The notes under the pieces are model-generated. The model had not been told where the DNA came from, did no database searches, and saw only the letters and a program-made list of their open reading frames with translations. Of a stretch of DNA of 64,000 bases, positions 24,631 through 38,287 are shown one piece after another (position 1 is the stretch's first letter; the number at the start of each line of letters is the position of its first letter). The position numbers were made by a program, and so were the translations under genes. The DNA is from Theobroma cacao (lineage: Eukaryota > Streptophyta > Magnoliopsida > Malvales > Malvaceae): the NCBI RefSeq assembly GCF_000208745.1, contig NC_030854.1, positions 4,287,078-4,351,077 on the forward strand, written 5' to 3'.

Positions 24631-27600
24631 GGTTTGTTTTTTGAGCGGGAAGAGCAAAGGGAAGAGAGTGTTTTTTAAAAAACACTACGACCACTACTCT
24701 CCCAGTGCATGTTTTGTCTCTCTATGAAATTAGAGAAGATTTGGGAGGTTCTTGGATGTTGGGGGAATGATTAAAGAAGGAGGGGGTGGGGATGGGTTTA
24801 TTATTCTTTTCTTTCTTTCTTTTATTATTTATTTTTTTGAAAGAGGGATATATGATTAAAGGCGACATTAGAAGATGGTAATTGGAGTAGGAGGGTGGTT
24901 GTGTCAATGATTGCTGTTCTCCACTCCTTCGAAATGGAATGAGTAAAAAGGTTACAAATTCAGAAGCTCCACTTTTTTGCTATCTACACCATTTTTCCAT
25001 CACCAATTAGGTAGATTGGGTGTCAGTAATTCTTGCATGGTTGGGATTCTAAAACTATGACAGTGGGGATCATGAAGCATGAGCTTGATGACATGCTCTT
25101 TTATTATGATAGGATAAGATTTCAAAAATTTTCTTTCGTTGTTTACCAGTCTGCAAAGTATTGAGGGTGTGGGTTTTTTTTGAAGTCTCAAGTTTCTTGA
25201 ATGCTTAAAAAGACTAGCACCCTAGAAAGATTTTTGGCATGTTTCATTGCCTGTCAAAGAAAAGAGCGGTACAGCAGTTCACATTTCACAGTAGTTGAAA
25301 CCCTTAGCAATCTACTTTTGAGTTTTGACTCTCAACTTGCTAGCTAGAAAGTTTTAACTGATTAATTACCTTTTTGCTACGCAAATGATTGGTATTTGCC
25401 GCGTTGTCTATCAGGAAATGTATTGCTAGTTACCATCTGTCCATTTCTAGGGACAAATAATCCGTTATTAAGCTAGAACTGTGTTTCACGTTTTGAGCCA
25501 TGGAAAAAGAAGATGATGACATATCTGATCTGGAAATACTCCACCCACTCTGAATGTTTCTGTTTTACCTATTCCAGAATTTGAGTGAGTGTAAGAAAAA
25601 TCAATCAAACATGTACTTTTTTACCTGGGAAATAAGCTGCTGAATGCTGAATGTCCTATACCATAAAAGAAGGGAAAAAGCTGCTGAGGCCTGAGAGCTG
25701 ACCACAGCTGTATGTTACGTGAATGACCAATTAATTCCCCAGCTGCTGACAATGGAGAATTTCTAGCCTTGTCCCATATGTTTTAAGAACCCTTCTGTTA
25801 GTAAAAGGGAGTAATGCTTTACAGATGTATGGCATTTGTTTCAGTCAGAGATTTCCATAGTCAAAAACCCAAAAAACATTTGATTATCTCGCCTGCTTTG
25901 CTTATATGGGCTGTATCTCCATTTCTGTTTTTCCCATTACACTCCTTTCTAATTGCAAGAACATCTTTTATACCAAGATTTTATATGGTGTCGGTGCCCT
26001 CTCAGTCTCAGCAGATGGAACTTTTGCCACCTTATAATGGTCGCATGACCGAAAAAGTAAAAGTAATAATATTAATAATAATTAGTCTTCTAAAGTATGC
26101 ATACAAAATTTGCTCATGATTTTAGTTAATCTCTTGTTTGACCTCTGGAAAATACATGCATAATTGGCCGCCCAAAGATAAACTACTGATATTCAAGCAA
26201 ATTCAAAATCTGCCACTTGTTTAAACATAAAAATAAAATACTACTACCATGTATGGTCAGCAGGAATTTTCTTGTCTTTATATTTGATGGGGTTAAAAAT
26301 CAAAACAAAAGCATCCAAAAATCCCCTAAATCTTCATAGCCCCACTTGCATTATGGACCACTAGCTAGTAGCAGAGGTGAAATAGATATCATCCATGTTT
26401 TCAGTTTACTCTTGTGATCCTCATGTGGAGCTAGCTATATTGTAGTAATATTTGAATTTAGGGGGCATGATAGGTTCTTTCTTTGGACAAATTTTGGATG
26501 TTTATTCTTAAAAGAGAGAGAGAGAGAGAGGGGGGGCTTATAGATTTGTCTGCTGGTCCCTTGCTTTCATTAACTTGAGAAGGAAAAAGGTTGCAACTTT
26601 AAGTCATAAGAAAGCAAAGTTGCTAAGACCTTCTCCCTTGGATGATGAGCAGAATCAATAAAACAAAAGCAAAAACATGACTGAACTTCTCTCCTAATAA
26701 CCTTTGATGCTTCTCCTTTATGTACAACTTCGGAGTCCATCTGTCTCCACGAGCATCTATGAGAGTGAGTGAGTCCCATTATCTGCTGTTCGGGACCTAA
26801 TAGCTAGCTATACTGTAATTTCCTTCCGGAAGCCAGGTGGTCCGTTTGGCTGCCTTTAATCCTATCTGAACTGGATGGAGCTACTGATAAAGCAAAGAAA
26901 TGGCTTCTTTTGATGCGTGGAAAGCACAAAAGAAGGCCATCCATTCCAACCCTTTTCAGCAAAGGCTGTTTCTGGGTTGATTTGTTTAATAAAACTTTCA
27001 ATCCTGATAAGTCACTACTAATTTATTTCCTGATAAAACTATGTCAAATCTGCCTTTGCAAGGACTTCGGAATGAAATGATCAGCCACCTTATATGGAAA
27101 CAGTAAGAGGGAAACCATAATTTTGGCCCTTAACATAATCACATGGTAAATTCATAACAAAATTTACAAAATCAGCAAAGCATCGATCATTCTATTACTG
27201 ACTTGCTGAGCTGTTTGTAATGGCGAAAAGCAATTTTAATTGGAAATTTTTTTGTATAATTGGTGAAAAAAAAAAAAACAAAAAGGGTCACATGGTGGGG
27301 CCTTTGGGGTACAGGAATAGAGTCAAGGATGTCGTTAAAAGACAGGGAAACACCTCAGCTTTTTATTTTATCTTTACAAATTACAAGCCACTATTTATTC
27401 TTGCTTTGTATAACGAAACATGCATAAAGGGAAAAGAGGAGAGATTGAAGGCGGGATTGTCGTCTGAATTTCCTTTCATTTCACTCCACCCACACCAAGC
27501 CTCTAAGGTCAGCTCATGGGCAAAAAAAGTGTTAGCAGTCGTCAGTGTACCACACCAATGAAATTGTCTCCTTTCTTTTTCTGTGTTTTTATCCTTCTCT

Positions 27601-27913
27601 TCATTCTTTGTTTGCACCTGAGTCATAGGAAAATGAAACCAAAGCCCACCACGTTTGGGATGTCTCTGACTCAGGCTGGGCTGAAATAAATCCAAAGCAG
27701 AAGCTTGGGTTTACCTCTGGATACGGGCAGGCATTGATCAAGGGTGTCAGTGCAGGCCAGGCCTAAGGGGTTCTCCCATTTTTCCTCACAAGATATCTAC
27801 TTTGTACATGTCAAAGATTTGAGTAATGTCTTCATCTCTAATTTGTTAGATTGTAAATATGTTTGGGATGCTAATCTTAGATTTCTTGTTTTTATTTTTC
27901 CTCTCAATTATTA
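24631..27913. other. Intergenic, receptor-kinase promoter side
   Basis: Promoter and upstream DNA of the receptor kinase and further AT-rich sequence. There is a (GA)n tract at 26514-26530. Open frames here (25814-26119, 27220-27561 and others) lack recognisable domains and are not called. Confidence 0.5.
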
Positions 27914-27922
27914 TTCATAATT

Positions 27923-28324
27923 GACATAATATTTAAAATAATTTAAATAATTTAAAAAAATTCAAATAAACTCTTATTTTTATATTTCGATCATTCAAGT
28001 TTTTATATTTTTAGTTCAGATCAAATAAAAACTTTTATAATTGATTATTGATTACTTGTCATTAACCAAAATATCATTTGTTATTTTATATTGACATGAC
28101 ATTAATAATGTCATTAACATAAAAAGTGAAAAATATCATATTACATGTTATCATTTATCATGATATGTCAACATATAAGATAACAAATGACATTTTAATT
28201 AATAACAATTAGTCAACTAATTAATTATAAAAACTTATTTTATTCAATATAAAAATATACGAGTTTGATTAAACATAATAAAAAAAAATCTTATTAAATT
28301 TTCTTACTTGTGAGAAATTATGTC
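27923..28324. mobile_element. MULE-like long-TIR element, copy 1
   Basis: 402-bp AT-rich element beginning GACATAAT and ending ATTATGTC. The arms are largely inverted repeats of each other, with an AAATTCAAATAAA-type arm on the left and an AATTTTC-type arm on the right. Flanks TTCATAATT (27914-27922) and TTGATAATT (28325-28333) match at 8 of 9 bases, consistent with a 9-bp target duplication of Mutator-like elements. The middle holds a motif shared by the other copies: CATTTTAATTAATAACAATT and AGTGAAAAATATCA. No coding capacity. Confidence 0.6.
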
Positions 28325-28333
28325 TTGATAATT

Positions 28334-29983
28334 CATAACTAATTTATTTCATTGAAAGGTTTTGCTACAGACATAAACTCTTTTTTTTACTTGTTAACAA
28401 ACCAAGAGAAAATTTCAAGCAAATCTTCCACAAAAAGGTTAAGATGATTACGCCAATAAAGCAGAATAAGATGTGAAGGAATAGTAAATAATGAAGTCAT
28501 CATTCCTAAAGAAAACACCATACTATGGCTTCTTCCATTTTTGATCTCCATAGCTTTCTTTTACCAATGTTAAGGGAGAAGGGCAAACAATGAAAGAATA
28601 TTTCTTTTTCATCTCTACGAATTATGATTCCCTACTAATAGCCAAGTTCGTTTAAACATCGCAATTTTCAATAAAGTAAACAAATTAGGGAATATCTGAT
28701 CCGTACCTTACCCGTATATGCAAACCTTCACCACCCTTTTCATGATGTCGCCCAGCATTAAATTTTCATCAATGGAGGTGCAGGTGCCCAACATAATATA
28801 TGCAAACATGTTAGTGCTAGATACAAATCAACATCATTTATTTTCCATCATGTATTTCCTACTAATACGGTCGTATTTTTATGGTACTGAATACATGGAT
28901 GCACTAAAACACTCGTATCTTTTTTTTTGGTACAAAATACGTGGATATACCAAATGATCTAAATATGAAAATAGAGAGACAGAAATAATGGTGTCGTGCC
29001 GTATATAAACAATACAAGCTTTAAAAGGTAAAGATTTAATATCTTACATTCGGACTATCTGGACTACTAGTATTTTTTCAAACTCTAGCATTTCTCCTAA
29101 GTACGCTGAATGTATGATGTTTCGTATGTACAAATACTGAAAGATTTCTTGTTCGTTACATACACAAGGAAGGTAGATCTATTTCCCAGAAATAGTTGAA
29201 ACTATTTCTTCGAAGCAATGGTGCCACAATTTGCATTATTTATAATTGGCAAGCAAACGTCCGGACAGACACAGACATGTTAAGTAAAAGAAACACCTTC
29301 CCCTTCATACAGACTACAATTCCATGTTCTAGCATAAAGTAAAGAAGACATTATAGAAGCATTGCAGGTAAATGTAGCCTAACTTCTGTTTCACAATAAA
29401 GATGTTAACAACTCTTTAGACATTGCTTGTTTTATATTGTAGGTAGTGGTTTTAACTCAAACATAAGTAAATGTCTACACCCTATATAAAAAAAACCCTC
29501 TTCATGTCATTTTTGTATTTTATTGCGAAAAGGTATATCAGAGATTTAATCTGATAATAAAATAAGAATATTAACATGAAATGCAAAACCTCACATCATC
29601 CAATATAATTTGAACAATATCCAATGTTGAGTATCATGCTACATCTGTTTACTGTGATCACTGGGTTATGTATGTATATATGTATGTATGTATTTTATGC
29701 TTTAAATAACAGACCTAATGCCACAATCATTTCTGGTCACTTGATCAAGTGATCTAATGTGCATATGGAGATTCACTTTCAAGTATAGGCATATGTGAGA
29801 TGCAATTTCAAGTGTTTTCTGGTTTCTCGTTGGCAGCTTTCAGGGCGGTTATCTGTTAATGGTCCTTGAGCTCAGTTGGTAGCCGTAGGAATCAAAAACA
29901 ATACAATGAAGAAAATATAATGACTCACGTGTTGATCTCCCAACAGATGAATGGACATGAACCATAGCAGAAGCTGATAGGTC
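28334..29983. other. Intergenic
   Basis: No gene is recognised. A TATG-rich simple repeat lies at 29667-29693. Confidence 0.5.
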
Positions 29984-30196
29984 TCAGGAAGTCACTCCAT
30001 TCTTGCACCATTCACACATTTTGACCATGGCACCTGAAAAACCCTGCAGCTTATTCATCGCGAATATACTTAAATAATCTAAAAGATCAGGTCCTGCAAG
30101 CTTTTTTAATATCAATATCACAACTTCACAAGGCACCTTGTCACAGTAGGGGCTATCTTCATCATCACAAGAGCCACTGACACCTACCAAGATCAA
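29984..30196 (-). pseudogene. F-box-like exon fragment (uncertain)
   Basis: A minus-strand open stretch of about 70 codons contains VPCEVVILILKKLAGPDLLD, which resembles the start of an F-box domain (LPxEVVxxIL...LxxxDLL). There is no clear start codon and no continuation is seen. It may be a relic or an isolated exon. It is not required for KDTA, whose frame closes upstream at 32089. Confidence 0.2.
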
Positions 30197-30845
30197 TCAA
30201 TCTGCCCACCTGCAAAGTGAAGCAAAACATTACTGTTTCCTTTAAAAAGGGGTCAAACAATACATAGAAGGATTTCACTGGAGTGGCATTAACCAGATCC
30301 ATCATTCTAGCCAAATAGAGAAAAATATAATTTTTTTCCCATTTTTCAATAGTTGACAGTTAATTCATTCTGAACAGCAATCTGTCAACAGTCACTCATA
30401 TCCACCTTTAGCAAACACATGAAGACACATGGCACTAGGGCCTTGTACTAAGCACAAAAGCTAATCAGGTTATTTTTTTTCATAATGATTAACCCCTAGT
30501 GTTACTATGCATTACATTCCTTTAAGTTGCAAACCCAACATTTTTTATCTAGGTGCTAGTAAACTGCAATTCTCCCAAAATTTGGCAGCCATATACACCT
30601 AGTTGCTTTGCAATAAATGCATGCAACTAGTAATGGGACAAAGATGAGCGCTTAGGCAGGTATTGATTACATCAATTACAGTATTCCAGAAAGGCCTAGC
30701 ATAACAGAAGGACCTCACGACCTAATATTTACTACCCAAATGGATAGGCAACACAATCTCTACTGTATAAATTATCCACAATTCAAGTGTTATTATAATA
30801 TATCATTGAAACACCAAGCCTTGCCTTCAGCTAATTCCTAAAAGA

Positions 30846-31304
30846 ATGACAGTGTTTTGTGCTGTTTTGCAGGTTACATGTAAGTATATGCTGCAGAGGA
30901 TCTGTGGATTGGATGTATATAAAGATACCCAAATTTCAACAAGAAAAATTGAACCTCATTCCATGGCTCCTCCAACAGATTATTCCAAAAGTGATGTCTG
31001 TAACATTATGAAACTCAAACGAATGTACTTTATGTGGCGCAAACTTGCTGGAACCAGAGAGAGGAAACTTCCCAGGGATGTCCCCCCTGGTCACTTGGCT
31101 GTTACTGTTGGGGATGCTGGCAGGAGATTCGTCATAAAAGCAGATTACTTGAACCAACCAGTTTTTCGTCAGCTGCTAGATAAAACATATGAAGATTACG
31201 GTCCCAATAAAGATGGTCCCTTGGCTATACTTTGTGATGCGTGTCTCTTCAGAGATATTATTCATTCGTTGGATGGTGGGTCAGATGTCTGTCAATTAAC
31301 TTAG
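30846..31304 (+). CDS. SAUR: SAUR-family auxin-responsive protein
   Basis: Intronless 152-codon frame. The SAUR core lies in the C-terminal half: LPRDVPPGHLAVTVGDAGRRF, FVIKADYLNQPVFRQLLDKTY, EDYGPNKDGPLAI and IIHSL. SAURs are small auxin-induced proteins; many restrain PP2C.D phosphatases to promote cell expansion. Several ATGs could start it (30846, 30888, 30963 or later). The first 14 codons resemble untranslated sequence and contain an acceptor-like TTTGCAG, so 30888 or a later ATG may be the true start. The core reads AILCD where most SAURs have AIPCD. It is convergent with KDTA, about 0.8 kb away. The product is small and soluble; no signal peptide is seen. Confidence 0.8.
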   Translation: MTVFCAVLQVTCKYMLQRICGLDVYKDTQISTRKIEPHSMAPPTDYSKSDVCNIMKLKRMYFMWRKLAGTRERKLPRDVPPGHLAVTVGDAGRRFVIKADYLNQPVFRQLLDKTYEDYGPNKDGPLAILCDACLFRDIIHSLDGGSDVCQLT

Positions 31305-32088
31305 CATGTTAACAATAAAGATCTCAGTATAAGCTCATGGAGGACACCAGTCCACTACTTCATGGTTCCATTGAAGAAAGATATGCTGGAGTGACAGAAA
31401 CAGCAGCAACGATTGGGTGTAACAGTTGGAGCAGTTGTCAAATTTCTCTGAAAGTCATCATCATTTCTTCCTGTTAAATTAATGATGCAAATAGAGTTGT
31501 ATTATTGCTGCAGAATTTATAAATATTGGTTATTGAGCTATTTATGACAAAACAAGTATTTGCTAGTCGAACTTCACGCATGTATGTTTTATTCATCTAA
31601 ATGTTGGGAACAACCCTCAAGTACAAGCATACACAGAGTTGCAAAAAGCAGAAAAAGGATAACATAGAAAGAAGAAACAGCAAAGAAACCAAAAAAAAAA
31701 AATGCCTCTACAGTTTCATTTTAGATTTAATATAGTTATGCATGGAAATTTTTTTCAAAAAAAATAAAAAACCAAAATAATACACTGATGAGAGAATACA
31801 ACAAAATAAAAATTATATAAAGAACAAAATATGAAATCATCCTTGCATAAAAGTTTTTTTTATTTTAGAGGTATCTAGGTCAATCCAACATAAATTCTGC
31901 ACAAGGAGCAATTAATTTTTCAATATTTTCTAGGAAAATAATTTGATTCCCAGATTCAATATACCTCATCATAAAGCAAATGGTAATATAGGACTCACAA
32001 AATGGGATCACACGGCTTGATGTGCTCTGGTGCTAGAGCACGTGCAGGCTTCACTCTCATATTTATATTCATTGTATGCCAGTCTATT

Positions 32089-35000
32089 CTAAGAGAATAC
32101 CTGCCTTAAAAAATGGAAATTCAGTAGATTCCAAGCATTGGTTACGACACTACTCGATAAAGCATTGAAAGCTTCTTTTGCAGCCTTCTGTCGTGATTCT
32201 AGAATCTTTGCATCACTAAAGAGCTTCCCTAGAGCCTTTTCAAGATCTAATTTCCCTGACACCTGCAGATTAACAATAGTGAAACATTCAATGTTTGACC
32301 ACAAAAATAAACATTACTATGTCAACAACAGATACAGAAAATTTTACCTAAGGCCTAATGAAAACATGTTGCCAATTAAAAAGGTATTAATATTTGACTG
32401 AGATTTTCAAGCAAATTGAACAATTTTAAACCTAGAAATATAATATCATCCATAAAAGAATTCAGTTCAATTTAAGCTGATTTAAGGTAAATGACTCTAA
32501 AGAGAGAGCAAATTCCAGGAGTATCATCTGCCAATCTAGATTGTGTTAACACCATTCACTAAGAAACATCCATATGGAATAACCTCCAAAACAGTACTTG
32601 GAACACTGGCAGATATAGAGAAATCAGCTTAATACTTTACGAACAATATTTAGGACTACATGGACTAATATAACGTGAATCAAGCAGTGATTAAGGAATA
32701 GCTCGGTAATAACCACACCAATCCTCCTAAAAGGAGGTCCTGCGTTTGAATGCCCCATTTGCCAATGTTCTTTATTAAAATAAAGAATAATCAAGCACAA
32801 CTGCAAACACATAAACACCTCTTACTTTTATATATACTAAATGTTTCAAGTACAATAATTGTTTATCACATTGGTGTAACAGATGTTATCATCTTTGCAG
32901 AATCAATCCAGAAACAGTCCCAATAAGAGATCCCTCCAAACAAATGTATTTAACTTGCAAAGATACCTGCATTACAGACAAAGGATTTAACTGCTGCATT
33001 TCTATCACCATATGTGAGAAATGGCCGACATGATGACCTGAAAATATCACAAAACAAAACCCTTGAAAACGGTATGTTAAGAGGCAGATGAAACACATAA
33101 GGTGCAAGATGCAAATTTTCACCGGTCAAAACAGCACAGCCAGCTGCAGCTGCTTCTGATATGTTATGACCAGCTAAACCAGGGAAGAAAGAACCTCCGA
33201 TTACAGCTATTGGGCTCAACTTATACAACTGCCTCAATTCACCTGCAACACGGATTAAATACAATATAGTAACATTATAAATCAAGTTTTGCCATGGCAA
33301 GATAAATAATTCAAAGTTATTTTACTTGCATAAGAATTACAATGGAGGTGAGGCTTTTGAGTCCAAAAATATCAACAAATTCAGAACAATTTACATTTGA
33401 ATTCCTTGTAATGCAACTCAACCTCTGAAAACTGGAAAGTGGAAAAGTTCTGCTGGCAGCAAAAGAGGCTACTATCTGCCAGGCAATCCAATAGGCTTGA
33501 CATCATACAATCCTATCCATTTTAGATATATCATGATAAACCTCATCTGACAAGCCCAATTATGCTTTTTGGTTCTATTTTAAAACTATTTCTGAATTGT
33601 TTCGCAAGTCCGAAGTATTCCCAAACTATTCAAGTTCATTAGATGCAAATTTAAATTAAAACTACCTCCAATAAAAAGGTTGAATTCAGATCAAAGTTGT
33701 TTCAAACCAACATATTAGTGCATTCCCCAATTGGATGTTATGACCATGCTTATTACCTTTCTCTCATCTTAAGCTCAGTTAGTTCTACATAGATGTTCTG
33801 ATTTCTTATATGTTCTTTTTTATCTTGTTACCCTTAAGCCCGGGTTGCATACACCATTCATTGTTTATCACATAGCATCTCAATAAAAGTTAAACAATAA
33901 ACAACCCAAATCAAAGTCTGGAAAAGTTGGCGTGATATTTATAGGATTAACTAAATACCAACACAAGCTCATGGTAAAATCCAATTGGAATTTCAACTAT
34001 ATATATTTTTTGAAAGGTGGAATTTCAACTAAAATTAAAATAGAGAAAAATTGAGGAAAAGTGAAAAGGAAGAAGATGCTGCATACCAAGTGTATCCACC
34101 ACATATATGCTTGTTCCAGGAATAAGTTTTTCATGTTGAGACCTCAAAGCTACAGTTTTCCCTCCTTTCTGCAATTCCTGCATCATTGAAAGCAAGGTTT
34201 CCTAAAAATTTTAAGAAAATGTAAATGTAGCCGGTGCATATTCATGAAGCCATGCACTAAAAACATTCTTCCTCATTCAGGGGCAGCTAATTCCTAAATT
34301 AATTAAATAATCAGTTCATGATTAATGATTTATACAGACATTTTTTTAGTGGAAAGAAATTAACTTTAACAACACCCTAATGAAAAGGCATGATGTGAAA
34401 AAGCATGTTGAAGATGCTAAATAAATTTCATTATCTTTAGAGTATGACTGCAATGAAGAGGAAACAAACTGTATTGCCAATAAATTAACTAAGGGTCCAA
34501 AAACTTCACACCACAGTGCTTACAGGGAACTAATTCCCCTAGGAAATTGTAAACAGCAGTTATCACCAGATAAAAGGGGAATACTTTCTATTTCTGAACC
34601 ATCAATGTCATATTCCAAAACCAAGTACATAAGATGAGTTAGAAAATAGATGTTGATAATTTAAAAGTAAGAGGAAGTGAGGGGCATAACGGTAAAGAGA
34701 CTGAAATTTCAAGCACGTAGTAAATTGACTAGAAAGATATTGTATTTGATGAAAAATAACACTTGTGTGCAGCAGTATCATACTTCAGCAATCTCTTTTC
34801 CATGTTGTGGATGTCGAGGCACAATAATGGTGACAAGGTCAGGGTAAGTTTGTGTGAGACCCTTGTGAACTCCTAACATTACTGCAGCAAATGTCTGTTA
34901 GTGCTTTGTCCAAGAAAAGCGTAACTCACTGCATGTAGATTTTCACTCTAGATACTTGGGTAGAAAACTAAAATGATCCTGGGAGTTTTTAAGTCATAAA

Positions 35001-37310
35001 TGTCCATGAATGAACCCATTATCACCAGAAAAACATTAAATAAATGGAAAATGACCATGATGCCTAAAAATTAAACTGTCCAACTGGATGCACTAAATTA
35101 ATTAACAGCAGAAGCCATGATTACAACAGTAAATATGAAAGTAACATGTTAGACGGAGGAATTGTGCAAATTCAATGAAGGTCATTGCCCAACGGAAAAA
35201 GGCACCCACCACAGACTGATCAGACAAAAACCACTTTCATCTTGGTGACAACGCCATAGATGTTTCATATGATAATCACCCATAAACTCAATATGGCATG
35301 CTAACTTTCAGAACAACTACATCAATATAAAATTATCACATCATATCACAAATTTAAGGTCTTGCATAATGCAAATGACAACCAAAGTAGAACAAGGTAA
35401 TCACAAGTAGAGTTGCTTAGTAGCAAGAACTGACTTTCTTCTTCACCTCGGTGAATTGAAGCAGCCATCCAAACTCGTTTTTGAGAAAGCTGTTTCTGCA
35501 GATCTTCTATGCGTCCAACATCTTTCACAAGAGGTTCACATTCATCCACCGCTTAATAGAAAGCATTGTAGCATATTAGGATAGACCATAATAATTTCTT
35601 AAAAAGTTATGAAGATATACTATCTAGAAAAAGTTGAGGGATATTTATACAAGGAATTTAGAAAGTAAGAACTGGGTGAAAGAAGGCATTGCAGTGACTG
35701 TGAAATTATTCTTTTCATGTACTAATTATAAATAAATTACAGTACTTCATCCAAAAAAAATTACCAGTATGGGACAAACAAATTGACAATTTAACACTGT
35801 ACAAAAATTTAGTCTATAATACCATTTTGAGGTTCGGTGTAAGAGCAGAATTGCATAAGATTAACAAAGGATATTCCTAGCAAAATTTGAGCAGCATACC
35901 ATATTTTAGATCACCAGAAAAGTTTATGCTAAAGGGTGGCGCTTGCAGTAGCTGAAAATGAATTGCCTGGACAGAGCTCTGTGGCATGCAGCAATAAAAA
36001 TGCTAAAGTAAAAAAAAGGTCCTAACAACAACCATAGAAGAACATTTGCTTTGCTTTGATAAGTGACATGACAAGGGAGGACAGAATTAGGCATATAAAG
36101 ATATTGGATTACATACCAATGGGACAATCAAGGAAAATTTGGACAATAAAAGTGATATTAGTGGAAAGAGCACTGGTCTGGACCAATTTCTAAAGGATTT
36201 TGCAGACAACCGAGCATTTAATAGTGCCAAACCAATCTGAAAAAAGAAAAAGAAAACACAAAGGTTATACAGTAATAAAACACCTGAAACACAATAAAAT
36301 ACCATAAATCACACATGAAGAATGTCATATAATAGAAAATTAGACAAATTGTATTAGATTAAACGTTTGTCCAAAATTCAACCTGTCTCTGAGATCATTC
36401 AGCAATCATATAGTAATCAGAAACTAAATTGTTTCACATCAATAGGTTAACAAACTGATGACTTACTTTCTTTTGCCTCAAGCGGGTTTCCAGAAAAAAG
36501 TAGTACATACATACATACACATATCACCAAGTAGTAAACAACTTACTCCACATTTCGAAGCACCCACAATAAGATTCGGCCATAATTCACTCTCCATTAT
36601 TACAATTCCATTTGGCTTCCAATACCCAAGGAAAGCATCCATGGCAGAAGGAGTATCAATTGGAGCAAACTGTCAAAAAGTTAGAAAGCTTTACTACATA
36701 ATTGAAAATGCCACAACTGATTATCATATCTATATTTAATTGCAATAGAAGTGACATGACTGCATACATCAATCTTCCATGTTAATCAACATTAGTTAGT
36801 ATATGCTAGAGAACTAACCTGATATATAACATTAGCTGGAATTCTATTTTTCAGTACTTCACTGCAAAGAGAATGTTACAATACAATGTTTGCTGTAAGA
36901 TCAATTAAAAAGTACATACTCAACTGAATGAACACGTGGCAAGTCCCGCAGCCCTAACCAAATTAATGTTCTACAAGAAAAACAGAAATAAGAGTCTCAG
37001 GAATGTCTTACAACGCAGAAAACGTCGTCGTTGTCATCAAAATGTTGACATCTGGCCTAAGTTGACTGCAACATTTGATGACAGGAATCGCGGCCATTCC
37101 TTCCCCTAAAGAGACAGCGTGGAACCAGAGTAGCAGGCCGGGGGTGCGGGGGAGGGAAGGGCGGCCCAAGCGTTCGGGCCACCTGAGAGGGTGTTCCAGC
37201 CCGCGGAACTTGCGCCAGTGTAAGTGAAGGTGCAGCAACGGTGATAGACCGTAGGTCAATGCTCTGTAGATTTTGTAAACTAGCTCTCCCCTGGATGCCG
37301 CCATCGCCAT
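32089..37310 (-). CDS. KDTA: Kdo transferase (KdtA/WaaA-type), 11 exons
   Basis: Family members transfer 3-deoxy-D-manno-octulosonate from CMP-Kdo to a lipid A precursor. The Arabidopsis counterpart (At5g03770, AtKDTA, 447 aa) is reported in mitochondria. Exons in transcript order: 37012-37310, 36819-36861, 36547-36669, 36117-36236, 35900-35978, 35435-35551, 34784-34881, 34087-34177, 33123-33242, 32967-33037, 32089-32262. They join in frame to 444 aa. Residues 1-33 are basic and hydrophobic (a possible targeting or membrane-association segment). WFHAVSLGEG near 62-71 is the N-domain active-site motif. ESELWPN lies in the middle, VPRHPQHG follows, and IGGSFFPGLAGHNISEAAAAG is the C-domain donor-binding motif (split at GSFFPG and HNISEAAA). 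The exon 6 acceptor ends in AAG, a less common but functional type. The stop is read directly after the last exon frame. Confidence 0.95.
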
Positions 37311-37850
37311 TTTCCCTTCTGCTTGCTTTGGGAGTCTGCTTCTTTTTCTTTTTTTAAAGCAGGGTTTGGATGGCTTCGGCTTGGCGCGGTGAGATTGGGC
37401 AGGAAAAGGTTTTTCTGGTCCCATCAGAAAGTTTCCTAGTAAGGCCTATGTGGTTGCAGTTGAGCCTTTCCAAATGTAATAATGGGGCTTCACTTTGTTG
37501 TAAAAGTTTTCCTAATGGGCCTTATCAATGGATCTTCCTGTGTGTTTTTTCTCAGCTTCGATCTTCGGGAATGATTGGTAATCGATAAATAATTTATCAA
37601 AAAATTTTTTTGTGTAAAATATTTTATTAAAAAATTTAATATTATTTTAATAAATTATCAAAATATTTTATATTCATTGAATTCTTCCGTAAAAAAGTGT
37701 TTTTCATTGTCACTCACACTTTAAAATTTTAAATTATAAGGATTTTCAGTTTTTTAAACAAGTTTTGAAAACAGACTCCTTATGTGTTGATAAAATAAGT
37801 TTTGAAATAGAATATTTTTTATTGAACTTGGAAACTAGTGTTTTTTTTTA
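37311..37850. other. KDTA upstream region
   Basis: Promoter side of KDTA followed by AT-rich DNA. No further gene is seen. Confidence 0.5.
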
Positions 37851-37852
37851 AA

Positions 37853-38287
37853 ATAATGCTTGAGAATTCTATAAATTATTTTTAAAAAATTCAAATAAAG
37901 TTTTATCTTTTTATTATATTTAATCAAACTTTGTATTTTTTATTTTGAAATAAATAAATTTTTATGACTAATAGTTGACTGTATATCGTTATTCAAAATA
38001 TTATTTATTATTTTATATTTATGTAATACTGATATAGTTTTAATGTGACGTTGATATGGATTGTGAAAAATATCATATGATTATATTATTATATTATATC
38101 ATCATTTATTATGATATGTCGTTATGTCATGTGACATAAAATAATATTTTGACTAATAACAGTTACTCAATCATTAATTATAAGAGAATGTTTGATTCAA
38201 AATAAAAATATAAAAGCTTGATTGAACGTAATAAAAGAATATAAATTTATTTTATTTTATTTAAATAATTTAAGAATTTATTATAAT
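37853..38287. mobile_element. MULE-like long-TIR element, copy 2
   Basis: Same family as 27923-28324. The left arm has AAAAAATTCAAATAAAG, the centre AATATCATATGATTATATTA and TATTTTGACTAATAACAG, and the right arm GCTTGATTGAACGTAATAAA. Ends are approximate and no clean target duplication is visible. Confidence 0.5.

Noticed and set aside
24631..24657. Nine-codon N-terminal extension of the PXC1-type protein
   Set aside because: The upstream codon is TTG, not ATG; the signal peptide begins naturally at the ATG at 24630.
36925..36975. Possible extra KDTA exon between exons 1 and 2
   Set aside because: It has splice-like edges, but joining exon 1 to 36861 restores the conserved FEVLKN sequence; the segment would break the frame.
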